DNA of 11,131 nucleotides from Lentisphaerota bacterium (GCA_012800565.1 JAAZIZ010000026.1:1-11131); one strand, 5' to 3'. Shown: positions 1-7,511, counted from the first letter of the stretch. The notes: generated by a model from the sequence alone, not told the origin. Numbers and translations are program-made.

Positions 1-293
1 ACCGCAGCCAGTTCAGCCAGGAATTGCTGGTGGGCAGCCATCGCCTCCGGCCCGGCACAGCTTAAGTCGTTCTCCGGCCCCAGCAGACCGTGGGCAGCGG
101 CGAAAGTCATTCCATATCGTCTGGCCAGACCCTGCATCCGAGACAGCATTCCGGGATTATCCGGCTGCCAGAAATACTGCGGTACCACCAACTTGCGCAC
201 CCCCCAAGTGGAGATTTCGCGCATTGTCTGTTCCCGGCAGGCCTCCTCGACCTTATACCAGGGAAGACTGAAAATCAAAGTTTTTTTAGGCAT
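1..293 (-). CDS. Sugar phosphate isomerase/epimerase-like TIM-barrel protein (N-terminal part, cut by window edge)
   Basis: An open minus-strand frame runs from the window edge to an ATG at 293-291 and gives 97 residues without a stop. The protein begins MPKKTLIFSLPWYK, a first beta strand, and continues with a helix and VRKLVVPQYFW. It then has a segment like RRYGMTFAAAHGLLGPENDLSC. This alternating strand/helix pattern, with a 'think about the long-known inhabitant of the barrel' layout of short polar loops after strands, fits the xylose isomerase-like (AP endonuclease 2) superfamily, whose members isomerise or epimerise sugars and inositols. The metal ligands of that family lie further along and are outside the window, so the substrate cannot be named. 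In-frame ATGs also exist at 314 and 359. I prefer 293 because the barrel's first strand follows directly, although no good Shine-Dalgarno precedes any of the three. The gene is divergent from trpS. The family call is moderate; an unrelated TIM barrel is possible. Confidence 0.6.
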   Translation of the reverse strand, partial: MPKKTLIFSLPWYKVEEACREQTMREISTWGVRKLVVPQYFWQPDNPGMLSRMQGLARRYGMTFAAAHGLLGPENDLSCAGPEAMAAHQQFLAELAA

Positions 294-616
294 ACTATGA
301 CTGCTTTTGCTCATGCCGGCCGATGCGCACCAAAACCGCGCCGCCGGAATAAGATCCATGGTTCAGATAAAATTCAACTCATCCGTTTTTTAGTGGATAA
401 CAATCTTGCCACGGGAAATTTATACCCTCGTTTAAGGACTGCAAGCCGGGAAAGGGTAAAATATATTTTTCGAGATTCTGATTCTTGGGCACTGCGCATC
501 GCATCGCTGTATCGCATTGCTGCGGGCGTGGGCTCCTGCTGGCAAAACAGCGGCAATCAGTATATATTATAGAATTTACATCACCACTTTTGTCTGTTCC
601 TGAGGAATCATTTATT
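294..616. other. Divergent intergenic region between the sugar isomerase-like gene and trpS
   Basis: These 323 bases hold no convincing gene; the short frames that cross it have no recognisable protein character. The left part contains a GC-rich imperfect hairpin (CCGGC at 316-320 with GCCGG at 343-347, and an inner GCGC pair at 325-328 and 338-341). It lies just upstream of the minus-strand gene. The right part is AT-rich, with TATA-like stretches near 462-467 and 561-570. I looked for a T-box leader in front of trpS (conserved GGGTGG-type element plus terminator) and did not see one. Confidence 0.5.
539..568 (+). promoter_or_regulatory. Possible sigma70-type promoter for trpS
   Basis: CTGGCA at 539-544 resembles a -35 box (four of six positions) and TATATT at 563-568 resembles a -10 box (five of six), with an 18-base spacer. 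Transcription would start about 40 bases upstream of the trpS ATG. The -35 match is weak and several overlapping TATA-like hexamers occur here, so the exact position is uncertain. Confidence 0.27.
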
Positions 617-1588
617 ATGTCTGGCAAACGCATCCTGACCGGCATTCAATCTTCCGGCACTCTGCATTTGGGGAATTATTTTGGCACCATGCGTCAGTCT
701 CTGGAGATGCAGGCTGACAACCAGTGCTTTTATTTTATTGCCAATTTCCATTCCTTGACCTCCATGCCCGAACCGGCATTGCTGCGTGAACGCACTTTCA
801 ATGTCGCCCTGGATTTCCTGGCCTGCGGGCTGGACCCGGAAAAAACCGTCTTCTTCCGGCAGTCAGATGTCCCCATTGTGCAGACATTGAGCTGGATTCT
901 GAGCTGCATCTGCCCTATCGGGCTGCTGGAACGCTGCCATTCCTATAAAGACAAGCTGGCACACGGGCTGGAGGCCAACCACGGCCTGCTGGCATACCCG
1001 GTGCTGATGGCCGCCGATATCCTCCTCTATGATACCCAGGTGGTACCGGTCGGCAAAGACCAGAAGCAGCACCTGGAAGTCACCCGCGACCTGGCGTTGC
1101 GTTTCAACAATCGTTATGGCGAAGGGCTGCTGGTTGTGCCCGAACCCATGATTCAGGAAGAAGTCGCGGTCGTGCCGGGCCTGGACGGGCAGAAGATGTC
1201 CAAAAGCTATGGCAATACGATTGAGATTTTCGGGGAAGGCAAGCCGGTGCGCAGCAAATTCATGAAGATCGTCACCGACTCCACTCCGCTGGAAGAGCCT
1301 AAAGACCCCGATAAATGCAATGTGTTTGCACTCTACAAACTCATGGCCACCCCGGAAGAACAAGCTGAACTGCGGCAGCGCTACCGCGCCGGGGGGATGG
1401 GCTACGGCCATGCCAAAGAGGCGCTGTTCAAAAAATACAGTGAGTATTTTGCCGAAATGCGTGCTCGGCGCAAAAAGCTGCAGGAGAAGCCTCAGCTGGT
1501 GGAGGACATCCTCCAGGATGGTGCCGCCCGGGCGCGGGCAGTCGCCCAGAAGACCATGGAACGCATCCTGCCGGCAGTTGGTCTGTAG
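617..1588 (+). CDS. trpS: Tryptophanyl-tRNA synthetase
   Basis: Cytoplasmic class I aminoacyl-tRNA synthetase that charges tRNA-Trp with tryptophan using ATP. The 323-residue product matches the usual bacterial TrpS length. The N-terminal Rossmann fold starts KRILTGIQSSGTLHLGN, carrying the HIGH-type ATP signature as HLGN at residues 17-20. The signature VGKDQKQHLE is at 146-155 and the KMSKS loop is intact at 193-197, after GLDGQ. The AYPVLMAADILLY segment (126-138) is typical of TrpS and helps separate it from TyrRS. I chose the ATG at 617 because TGAGGAA at 601-607 is a good ribosome site and the protein then begins exactly at the family's first strand. The frame is open back to 485, but the 44 extra residues show no family resemblance. 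The gene appears to be monocistronic: 212 bases separate it from hldD. I see no leader-peptide or T-box attenuation signal. Confidence 0.97.
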   Translation: MSGKRILTGIQSSGTLHLGNYFGTMRQSLEMQADNQCFYFIANFHSLTSMPEPALLRERTFNVALDFLACGLDPEKTVFFRQSDVPIVQTLSWILSCICPIGLLERCHSYKDKLAHGLEANHGLLAYPVLMAADILLYDTQVVPVGKDQKQHLEVTRDLALRFNNRYGEGLLVVPEPMIQEEVAVVPGLDGQKMSKSYGNTIEIFGEGKPVRSKFMKIVTDSTPLEEPKDPDKCNVFALYKLMATPEEQAELRQRYRAGGMGYGHAKEALFKKYSEYFAEMRARRKKLQEKPQLVEDILQDGAARARAVAQKTMERILPAVGL

Positions 1589-1725
1589 CCCCGGGCCGAT
1601 ACTGGGAGGAAGTGGGCAAATACCAGGCCATTGGCTTGGTTTCTGCCTGGTTGCGGAGACACCTGGTGGTGGGTTATGACCGGTCCACTACTGCATCCCT
1701 CGGCCGCAGAATTTTTCTCAACCCA

Positions 1726-1778
1726 ATCAGTTTCTCGCCGCAGCTGGCCGCTCACCTGCAGATTTTTCGAAACTGATT
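1726..1778 (+). promoter_or_regulatory. Perfect 10-bp inverted repeat in the leader of hldD
   Basis: AATCAGTTTC at 1726-1735 is the exact reverse complement of GAAACTGATT at 1769-1778, separated by 33 bases. The second arm ends 22 bases before the hldD ATG. No U-tract follows, so it is not a classical terminator for trpS. It could be the base of a long stem in the hldD mRNA leader, or a widely spaced operator. In the rest of the trpS-hldD spacer (1589-1800) I see only a 6-bp CCAGGC/GCCTGG stem at 1623-1628 and 1645-1650, also without a T-run. Confidence 0.35.
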
Positions 1779-1800
1779 CATCTCTTCAGGATCAGACACC

Positions 1801-2826
1801 ATGCAGTCTCATAACCATGACCGAATTTTACTGACTGGCGGGGCGGGGTTGATCGGCAGCGCCATCTGCTGGCGCCTGAATCAGCTCGGCTACCAGAATA
1901 TCGTCATTGTCGATCATCTCGGCTGCGGCGTAAAATGGCAGAATCTGCGCGCTTTGAATTTCCAAGACTACTTTGAGAAGGATCAATTCCTGCCTCAGCT
2001 GGAGAAACTGCCGCGGTTCAATGCCATCCTGCACCTCGGAGCCTGCTCGTCCACTACGGAAGAGGATGGCAGCTATCTAGCCGACAACAACTTCGCCTAC
2101 TCGAAAGCCTTGGCTGAATACGCCCAAAAATACCACGCCAGAATGATATACGCATCCAGCGCCGCCACCTACGGCGACGGCGCCAATGGCTTCAGCGATG
2201 ACGAAAGCCTGATCCCGAAATTGCGGCCACTGAACAAATATGGCTACTCCAAGCAGCTCTTCGACCAGTATCTGCTCAACAATGGCTATTTTCGCGGCGG
2301 GGCGGGGCATAACCAGGGCGGAACCTTTGTGGGGGTCAAATTCTCCAATGTCTTCGGTCCCAATGAATATCACAAGGGCGCCATGCGCAGCATGGTGTTG
2401 CGCTCTTTTGAGCAGATTCAGGCCACTGGCAAAGTACAGCTTTTCCAATCCCACCGGCCGGAATATCGCCACGGTGAGCAGGTGCGTGACTTCCTCTATG
2501 TTAAGGATGCCGCCGACATGACCATCTTCTTCCTGCAGGGTGGGCGGCACTGCTGCGGCATCTACAACCTGGGCTACGGCGCAGTGCGCACCTGGCTGGA
2601 CCTGGCCAAAGCGATGTTCACGGCCTTGGGCAAAACCGCCGAGATTGAATTCATCCCCATGCCTGAGAATCTGCGTGACAAGTACCAGTACTATACTTGT
2701 CTGGATATCACCAAGCTGCGCCGGGCGGGATTCACCCAACGCCTGCTGACCCTGGAAGAAGCAGTAGCCGATTATGCACGCTATTTGCCTGACAACGCCC
2801 ATCTGGGCGAAATTGCCGAGGGCTGA
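1801..2826 (+). CDS. hldD: ADP-L-glycero-D-manno-heptose 6-epimerase
   Basis: Short-chain dehydrogenase-type epimerase that converts ADP-D-glycero-beta-D-manno-heptose to the L-glycero form, the last step in making the activated heptose of lipopolysaccharide inner core. The 341-residue protein opens with the NAD(P)-binding GGAGLIG at 13-19. It carries the HldD signature LGACSSTTE at 79-87, YASSAATYG at 117-125 (with the conserved Ser at 120), and the catalytic pair Tyr147/Lys151 in YGYSK. GPNEYHKGAMRS at 186-197 includes the conserved Lys192, and VRDFLYVKD is at 228-236. These line up with Ser116, Tyr140, Lys144 and Lys178 of the Escherichia coli enzyme. The ATG at 1801 has a modest AGGA at 1788-1791, nine bases upstream. 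No other heptose-pathway gene is in the window. The next gene, 87 bases on, is a membrane glycosyltransferase candidate, in keeping with a cell-envelope role. Confidence 0.93.
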   Translation: MQSHNHDRILLTGGAGLIGSAICWRLNQLGYQNIVIVDHLGCGVKWQNLRALNFQDYFEKDQFLPQLEKLPRFNAILHLGACSSTTEEDGSYLADNNFAYSKALAEYAQKYHARMIYASSAATYGDGANGFSDDESLIPKLRPLNKYGYSKQLFDQYLLNNGYFRGGAGHNQGGTFVGVKFSNVFGPNEYHKGAMRSMVLRSFEQIQATGKVQLFQSHRPEYRHGEQVRDFLYVKDAADMTIFFLQGGRHCCGIYNLGYGAVRTWLDLAKAMFTALGKTAEIEFIPMPENLRDKYQYYTCLDITKLRRAGFTQRLLTLEEAVADYARYLPDNAHLGEIAEG

Positions 2827-2891
2827 ACACCCTGCTGTTCTCGCCCCGAGTTCCGCTCCCTAATCCCGATAACAAATTTCAACTCGTCCGC

Positions 2892-2906
2892 TGCCGCTCT
2901 GCGGCA
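2892..2906 (+). other. Small perfect hairpin just upstream of the membrane glycosyltransferase start
   Basis: TGCCGC at 2892-2897 pairs perfectly with GCGGCA at 2901-2906 around a three-base TCT loop. It ends seven bases before the ATG at 2914, where a ribosome binding site would normally sit. No Shine-Dalgarno is visible otherwise and no T-run follows. It may limit translation of the downstream gene, or protect the 3' end of the hldD message. Confidence 0.3.
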
Positions 2907-2913
2907 TTCTGCC

Positions 2914-4401
2914 ATGACCTTTCGCCAACAGACTATTTTTATTGCCTTGACTGTCTGGATAGTGGCCATTGCCGGCTTGGCGGTAGGCAACCTCGGCGAT
3001 CCCAACATCTGGTACGATGAATCCCTGCAAATCTGCGCCGCGCTCGGACAGCATCATTTTGCCAATTACGGCGAACCACGCGGTGACTGGCAGGACGCCA
3101 TCCACTTCAACCACCGCATCACCTGGGACGCCGATGCCTATGTGCTGATTCTGCACAATCTGGCCAAAATAACCACCCAGCCCTGGATTTTCCGCCTGGC
3201 ATCATTGCTGTTTTTTTGCCTGATGGCAGGATTTTTCACCCTCCTGGCGATGCATTGGCTGCCGGACAGCCCGTTAGCACCATTTGCCGGCTTCATCTTC
3301 ATCCTGCCTGCGCACCTTTGCTACTACGCCTTTGAAATCCGGCCCTATACTCTGGAAATGCTGCATCTGGCAATAATGGTTTATCTGGCCTGCAAACCGG
3401 AAGCCTTAGGAAATAAAAAACGCGCCCTGGCCTGGGGCTGTCTGGCCGCTTTTACCATGGCCTCGCGCTACTCCACTATCTTCCCAGCCATCCTGGGAAC
3501 GGCTTTTCTGGGCTACTCCTTATGGTCAGCCCAGGCCAAGGCTCTTTCTCCCCGGCTGGGACGGTTCCTCTGTTTTCTGGCGCCAAACTGCCTGGCTGGT
3601 CTGCTGATGCTCTGTTCGCTCAGCATCCAGTGGAAATATGCTACCGCCATAACGGCTTACCATAAAAGGTTCCTGTTCTGGAATGCTCCGGAAGAGATTC
3701 TGAACTGGGGCACGCTGTTGCTCTGGCTGCCATTCCTGGCTTTGCTGCTCCTGCGTCAGTTTTTCCCGGAGAACCGCAAGTATGATCGCTATCTGCTTTT
3801 TACACTGCTGCTGAATCTGCTGCGCCTGACCGCCGATCTGGCCGGGCTGCTGCCGTATTCACTGCGCCACCGCTTTAATCTGGCCAGCTATCTGCTGCTC
3901 TGCTTCTCCTGCCTGCCGTTGCTGCTGTTTATCCGGGAAAGTATCCTCTGCCGTCTGCAAGGCAGAACGGAAGTCCTCACCCGGGTAATACCCATTGCCC
4001 TGACCCTGTTGCTGGTCACGCTGGCTATCGCTCAAACCGCAACTTTCAGCCGCGATACGCCAGACACCAGCATCCGCTATCTGCGCAGTCTCCCCGCCGA
4101 ACCACCGCCCAAAATCCTGGCCTCTTTCCGTTGCTATCCCGCATTGCGCTATGCCTTTGAATTCGGACCGTTGCAGGATCGCTTCCACTGGCTGGAGAAT
4201 ATCAGCTATTATGGGCCAAAAATCCCTGGTCCGGAACGCCAGGGCTGGGTGGTAAAAAACCGCTTTGAATTCATCGCCAGTCAGAATGCCAGCCTGACCA
4301 AACAGCATTATCAGCTGGCGATACGCAAAAACTTCTCTCTGATTCTGGAATCGACCGCCGATTACCGGGTATTGATTGTCCCTCTGACCTGCCAGAATTG
4401 A
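2914..4401 (+). CDS. Multi-pass membrane protein, GT-C type glycosyltransferase candidate
   Basis: The 495-residue protein has an N-terminal membrane segment (about 8-26), then a hydrophilic loop with WYDESLQ at 33-39. An acidic Asp-Glu pair in the first extracytoplasmic loop (here D35/E36) is a hallmark of GT-C enzymes of the ArnT/PMT (GT39/GT83) kind, which use lipid-linked sugar donors outside the membrane. Further hydrophobic stretches lie near 94-114, 121-141, 172-203, 217-236, 262-280, 293-312, 323-341 and 357-374. The motif FEIRPYTLEML (140-150) resembles the Arg-Pro-Tyr stretch common in these proteins. The last 120 residues look soluble. No donor or acceptor can be read from the sequence. 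The start at 2914 lacks a visible Shine-Dalgarno and sits behind a small hairpin. It lies 87 bases after hldD and 16 bases before the GH29-like gene, so envelope glycan or lipopolysaccharide modification is the likely setting. A polymer-synthesis or O-antigen-ligase-type role cannot be excluded. Confidence 0.65.
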   Translation: MTFRQQTIFIALTVWIVAIAGLAVGNLGDPNIWYDESLQICAALGQHHFANYGEPRGDWQDAIHFNHRITWDADAYVLILHNLAKITTQPWIFRLASLLFFCLMAGFFTLLAMHWLPDSPLAPFAGFIFILPAHLCYYAFEIRPYTLEMLHLAIMVYLACKPEALGNKKRALAWGCLAAFTMASRYSTIFPAILGTAFLGYSLWSAQAKALSPRLGRFLCFLAPNCLAGLLMLCSLSIQWKYATAITAYHKRFLFWNAPEEILNWGTLLLWLPFLALLLLRQFFPENRKYDRYLLFTLLLNLLRLTADLAGLLPYSLRHRFNLASYLLLCFSCLPLLLFIRESILCRLQGRTEVLTRVIPIALTLLLVTLAIAQTATFSRDTPDTSIRYLRSLPAEPPPKILASFRCYPALRYAFEFGPLQDRFHWLENISYYGPKIPGPERQGWVVKNRFEFIASQNASLTKQHYQLAIRKNFSLILESTADYRVLIVPLTCQN

Positions 4402-4417
4402 CCTATTGATTACTGAT

Positions 4418-5461
4418 ATGGCTATAAGCATCAACTACAATGCCGAGGGGCTGCCCGATGGCACCCCGACCTACTTGTTTGACCATGCTGAACTGTATCA
4501 GCGCGATCCTCTCCAAGCCGCAAGAGCATGGTTTGACAGCGCTCACCTGGGGCTGGCAGTGCACTTTGGCCTCTTCTCCCTGCTTGGTACCCACCAGGAC
4601 GCACGCCGGCAAGACAACTGGTCCCACGACGATTACAACCACCTGGCACAGTGCTTCCACTGCCAAAATTTTGCCGGCGATACCATCGTTGAACTGGCCA
4701 TTGCGATCGGTGCCCGGTACATCACCATGCCGGCCCGCTGGCGGGACGGATTTTGCCTCTTCGCCTCTTCCAAGTGTGATTTTAACAGCGTCAATGCCAG
4801 TGCCAACCGCGATTTAGTCGGTGAAATGGCCTCCTGGTGTGAATATCACGGCCTGGGACTCTGCCTTGAATACTCCTGCGGGCATGACTGGCAACGCCAG
4901 GCACCGGGCCTGCCCGAGGATGACCAAGACCTGGCGGAATACAAAGAATATGTCTGTGACCAGCTGCACGAACTGCTGACCCAATATGGCCCTGTGGCCG
5001 CAATCCGTCTGGACGGCCTCGACGAAGTGCTCGCGGGCGGACGGGAGCGCCTGGGCTGCCAGGACTTGTATGATCTGATCCATTCCCTGCAGCCGTCCTG
5101 CCTGGTATCCTTCGGAAGTGGGGCACTGGGCAATGAAGACTTTTTCCATTTTGAGGAGGCCATCCCCGCAGACAGCGATGCGGCTTTGGGCTTCGCGTCC
5201 CGCTATCCCGGCAAGACCCGCGAACTGCGTCTGAGCCTGACTCCAGGCAGTCTGGGCTATCAGGTGACCCAGGCCGGCAAACACCGCCGCAGCCCGGAAA
5301 TCTGGGACCAGCTGGTAAGCACCGCCGCCAGAAACGGTAATCTGCTGCTCAACACCGCTCTGCTGCCGGACGGCTCGCTGGACCCGGAAGACATCCAGAC
5401 CCTGCTCGAACTGAGCCAGACCATTGAGAAGAACGGCTTCCCGAAAAAGATTTTACCTTAG
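4418..5461 (+). CDS. GH29-like protein (alpha-L-fucosidase family), divergent active site
   Basis: The 347-residue protein follows the GH29 catalytic-domain plan. HLGLAVHFGLFS at 43-54 holds the His-Phe-Gly of the family (H49). A helix and AIGARYITMPARWRDGFCLF at 96-115 correspond to the strand that usually ends KHHDGF. EYSCGHDW is at 151-158. LTQYGPVAAIRLDG at 187-200 places D199 at the nucleophile position. LTPGSLGYQ is at 274-282, and NGNLLLNTALLPDGSLD at 306-322 is the typical closing strand. The two pocket histidines of KHHDGF are replaced by Trp108 and Arg109, so the substrate may not be fucose, or activity may be weak. There is no signal peptide and no C-terminal beta-sandwich. I chose the ATG at 4418; an in-frame TTG lies at 4406, and neither has a clear Shine-Dalgarno. 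It starts 16 bases after the membrane glycosyltransferase, so translational coupling is plausible. The fold assignment is fairly sure; the specificity is unknown. Confidence 0.75.
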   Translation: MAISINYNAEGLPDGTPTYLFDHAELYQRDPLQAARAWFDSAHLGLAVHFGLFSLLGTHQDARRQDNWSHDDYNHLAQCFHCQNFAGDTIVELAIAIGARYITMPARWRDGFCLFASSKCDFNSVNASANRDLVGEMASWCEYHGLGLCLEYSCGHDWQRQAPGLPEDDQDLAEYKEYVCDQLHELLTQYGPVAAIRLDGLDEVLAGGRERLGCQDLYDLIHSLQPSCLVSFGSGALGNEDFFHFEEAIPADSDAALGFASRYPGKTRELRLSLTPGSLGYQVTQAGKHRRSPEIWDQLVSTAARNGNLLLNTALLPDGSLDPEDIQTLLELSQTIEKNGFPKKILP

Positions 5462-5482
5462 GAGTCGTTCACCGGGAGGCGG

Positions 5483-6355
5483 TTAAGTTTTCAGCCTGGC
5501 CATCACTTTCTGCAGGTCCTCCCAGACCTTGCGCTTCTCCTCTATAAACTTGCGTTTCTGCTGTTCGAAGCGCAGCAAATATGCGGGATGGTAAGTTGGC
5601 ATAACGGCGATGCCCTGATAATCCAGCCAGGAACCACGATATCTGTTGATGCCGGCCAGCCCCAGCAAGCAACGTAACGGCACTGCGCCCAACAGAACAA
5701 TCGCCTGCGGACGGAGCAAGGCAATCTGACGCTGCAGAAAAGGCAGACAGGCCTGCACCTCCGCCGCCTCAGGATTGCGGTTATGGGGGGGGCGGCATTT
5801 TACGATATTAGCTATATACACCGCCCGGGCCGGGTCCTGCGACTGGCGTTCAAAGCCCATGGCCTTGATCATATTGCTCAGCATCTGCCCGGCTCTGCCC
5901 ACAAACGGGCGCCCCTGCCGGTCTTCTTCCTCTCCCGGCCCCTCACCGATGAACATCAACCGGGCCTGATGGCTGCCTTCCCCGAAAACCATAAAGTTCC
6001 TGTCCGCAGCCAGCGGACAGGCATGACAGTTCTGGGCGGCCTGCAGCAGCTCCTCCCAGTCTAATGCACTGCAGTCCACTACTTGAGCAGCACCACCCGT
6101 CACGACCGGACTGAGCTCAGTCGGCCGGCTCTGCATTCGACCTTGAAACGCCAGCGGCGGAACTGCAGCTGGTGGAGGGACTGCCGCGGCCTGGACAGGC
6201 GTTACCCTTGCCCTGGCGGCCGATGGCACAGGCTTGTGCATGACCGGAACGCTTTGCAGCACGGCCCGGTTATGGTCAGACAGCCAGACGGCTTTCTGGC
6301 CCTCCGCTTTATGCAAGGCCAGCAGACGTTGAATTTCCTGTTGCAGATTTCCCAT
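5483..6355 (-). CDS. udg: Family 4 uracil-DNA glycosylase (iron-sulfur type)
   Basis: DNA repair enzyme that removes uracil arising from cytosine deamination. The C-terminal 190 residues of this 290-residue protein are a family 4 UDG. CHACPL at 110-115 and two more cysteines, C187 in IVKCRPPHNRNP and C203, have the C-x2-C ... C-x15-C spacing of the 4Fe-4S cluster ligands. The family 4 motif GEGPGEEEDRQGRPFVGRAG is at 137-156, and the late motif YHPAYLLR is at 255-262. The N-terminal region has a short helix and VWLSDHNRAVLQ, followed by a Pro/Ala-rich stretch (about 41-90) that looks like a flexible linker. This extension is common in bacterial 'SPO1 DNA polymerase-related' UDGs. I chose the ATG at 6355; an in-frame TTG at 6385 would add ten residues. 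Neither has a strong ribosome site. It lies 47 bases downstream of purM on the same strand and probably shares its transcript. It is convergent with the GH29-like gene, with 21 bases between the stops. Confidence 0.92.
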   Translation of the reverse strand: MGNLQQEIQRLLALHKAEGQKAVWLSDHNRAVLQSVPVMHKPVPSAARARVTPVQAAAVPPPAAVPPLAFQGRMQSRPTELSPVVTGGAAQVVDCSALDWEELLQAAQNCHACPLAADRNFMVFGEGSHQARLMFIGEGPGEEEDRQGRPFVGRAGQMLSNMIKAMGFERQSQDPARAVYIANIVKCRPPHNRNPEAAEVQACLPFLQRQIALLRPQAIVLLGAVPLRCLLGLAGINRYRGSWLDYQGIAVMPTYHPAYLLRFEQQKRKFIEEKRKVWEDLQKVMARLKT

Positions 6356-6402
6356 CTTGATTATCTGAGCTGTCGCGGCTGACAATCCCGCGGCAGGCGG
6401 CT

Positions 6403-7461
6403 TCAGAGCTCTATCTCCACCTGCTTGTCACCGGACAGGACTTCACCAATCACTGCCGCAGCAAGGTCATGGCTGCGGCAGAGACTTAATGCCGCCGCAA
6501 CCGCTTCCGGAGGCACAAACCAGACCATGCCCACGCCCATATTGAAGACCCGGTACAATTCGTGCTCATCAATCTCTCCGACCGACCGGATCAGGGAAAA
6601 AATCGGCGGAACAGTGGGAATGGCCGTGGCCTTAAAGCGCACCGAAACCCCGTCCGGCAGAATGCGCGGCACATTGTCATACAACCCGCCACCGGTGATA
6701 TGCGCGATGCCAGCCAAAGGCAACTCCTCTTCCATGGCCTGCTTGATGGCTGGCCAATAACAACGATGCGGAACCAGCAGCGCCTCGCCGACAGACTGCC
6801 CGCCCAGAATCTCAGGACAATCCCGGACACCTAACCCGGCCTTCTCAAACAAGACCTTCCGGGCTAAAGAAAAGCCATTGGTATGCAGACCATTGGAAGC
6901 CAACCCCAGCGCCTGGTACCCCGGCCGAATACCATCGCCGCTGATAATTTTCTCTTCTTCCACAATGCCGGTAATGCAGCCGACCAAGTCGAAGTCCTGG
7001 CCGTACATGCCGGGCATCTCAGCCGTTTCTCCGCCGATCAAGGTCACATTCTGAGCCAGACAAGCCTCAGCAATGCCCGTCAGTACCTCTTCATAGAGCG
7101 GGCTGCGGAGCTTCCCGATGCCGATGTAATCAAGAAAATACACCGGCTCGGCCCCCTGCACCGCGATATCATTGATGCAATGGTTGACAATGTCATGCCC
7201 GACGCCGCGATACTGCTCCATTTCTGCAGCCACTATCAGCTTGGTGCCTACGCCGTCAATGCTGGTCACCAGCACCGGATGACGCCATTTGCGCAAATCA
7301 ATCCGGAACAACCCGCCAAAGCCACCGATCGGCGCCAGGACTTCTGCCCGGCGAGTGGCGGAGATCGTCCCCTTGACTTTTTGCAACAGCGAAGTGGCCA
7401 GATCGATATCCACCCCGGCAGATTTATAGGCAGCACTTTTACCAGCTTGAGAATTTCCCAC
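6403..7461 (-). CDS. purM: Phosphoribosylformylglycinamidine cyclo-ligase (AIR synthetase)
   Basis: Fifth step of de novo purine synthesis: ATP-dependent closure of FGAM to aminoimidazole ribotide, in the cytoplasm. The 352-residue product matches the family length of about 345. It starts in the typical way (AYKSAGVDIDLATSLLQKVK at 11-30, then TRRAEVLAPIGGFGGLF). SIDGVGTKL is at 67-75, HDIVNHCINDIAVQGAEP at 89-106, the glycine-rich IGGETAEMPGMY at 142-153, and HITGGGLYDNVPRILP at 254-269. The GTG start at 7461 is preferred because it puts the family N-terminus in register and is preceded by GAAGG at 7473-7469. The frame stays open to an ATG at 7533 and further to 7572, but the extra residues (MDAPKAVPWVV and onward) have no PurM character and overlap hairpins. 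It is followed by the UDG gene and is divergent from the RpiB-SHMT fusion, which supplies glycine, one-carbon units and ribose phosphate to the same pathway. Confidence 0.96.
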   Translation of the reverse strand: MGNSQAGKSAAYKSAGVDIDLATSLLQKVKGTISATRRAEVLAPIGGFGGLFRIDLRKWRHPVLVTSIDGVGTKLIVAAEMEQYRGVGHDIVNHCINDIAVQGAEPVYFLDYIGIGKLRSPLYEEVLTGIAEACLAQNVTLIGGETAEMPGMYGQDFDLVGCITGIVEEEKIISGDGIRPGYQALGLASNGLHTNGFSLARKVLFEKAGLGVRDCPEILGGQSVGEALLVPHRCYWPAIKQAMEEELPLAGIAHITGGGLYDNVPRILPDGVSVRFKATAIPTVPPIFSLIRSVGEIDEHELYRVFNMGVGMVWFVPPEAVAAALSLCRSHDLAAAVIGEVLSGDKQVEIEL

Positions 7462-7468
7462 GGCAAGA

Positions 7469-7473
7469 CCTTC
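7469..7473 (-). promoter_or_regulatory. Shine-Dalgarno site supporting the GTG start of purM
   Basis: On the minus strand GAAGG lies seven bases before the GTG at 7461. It supports initiation there rather than at the upstream in-frame ATGs at 7533 or 7572. Confidence 0.45.
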
Positions 7474-7511
7474 GACAGAATATGAATTAAGATAAATCCG
7501 GACAACCCAAG

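Noticed and set aside
294..616. T-box or tryptophan attenuator in front of trpS
   Set aside because: No T-box consensus, no Trp-rich leader peptide and no terminator hairpin with a U-run were found.
485..616. 44-residue N-terminal extension of TrpS
   Set aside because: The family N-terminus and a good GAGGA ribosome site point to the ATG at 617.
1623..1650. CCAGGC/GCCTGG stem after trpS as its terminator
   Set aside because: The loop is 16 bases and no T-run follows.
2077..2802. Long minus-strand reading frame opposite hldD
   Set aside because: It is the antisense shadow of a well-supported gene and shows no coherent protein motif.
7477..7505. TTGTCC (7505-7500) and TATTCT (7482-7477) on the minus strand, 17 bases apart, as the purM promoter
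   Set aside because: The predicted start of transcription near 7470 would cut into the GAAGG ribosome site of the chosen GTG. Both boxes are only four-of-six matches, so it is not listed as a feature.
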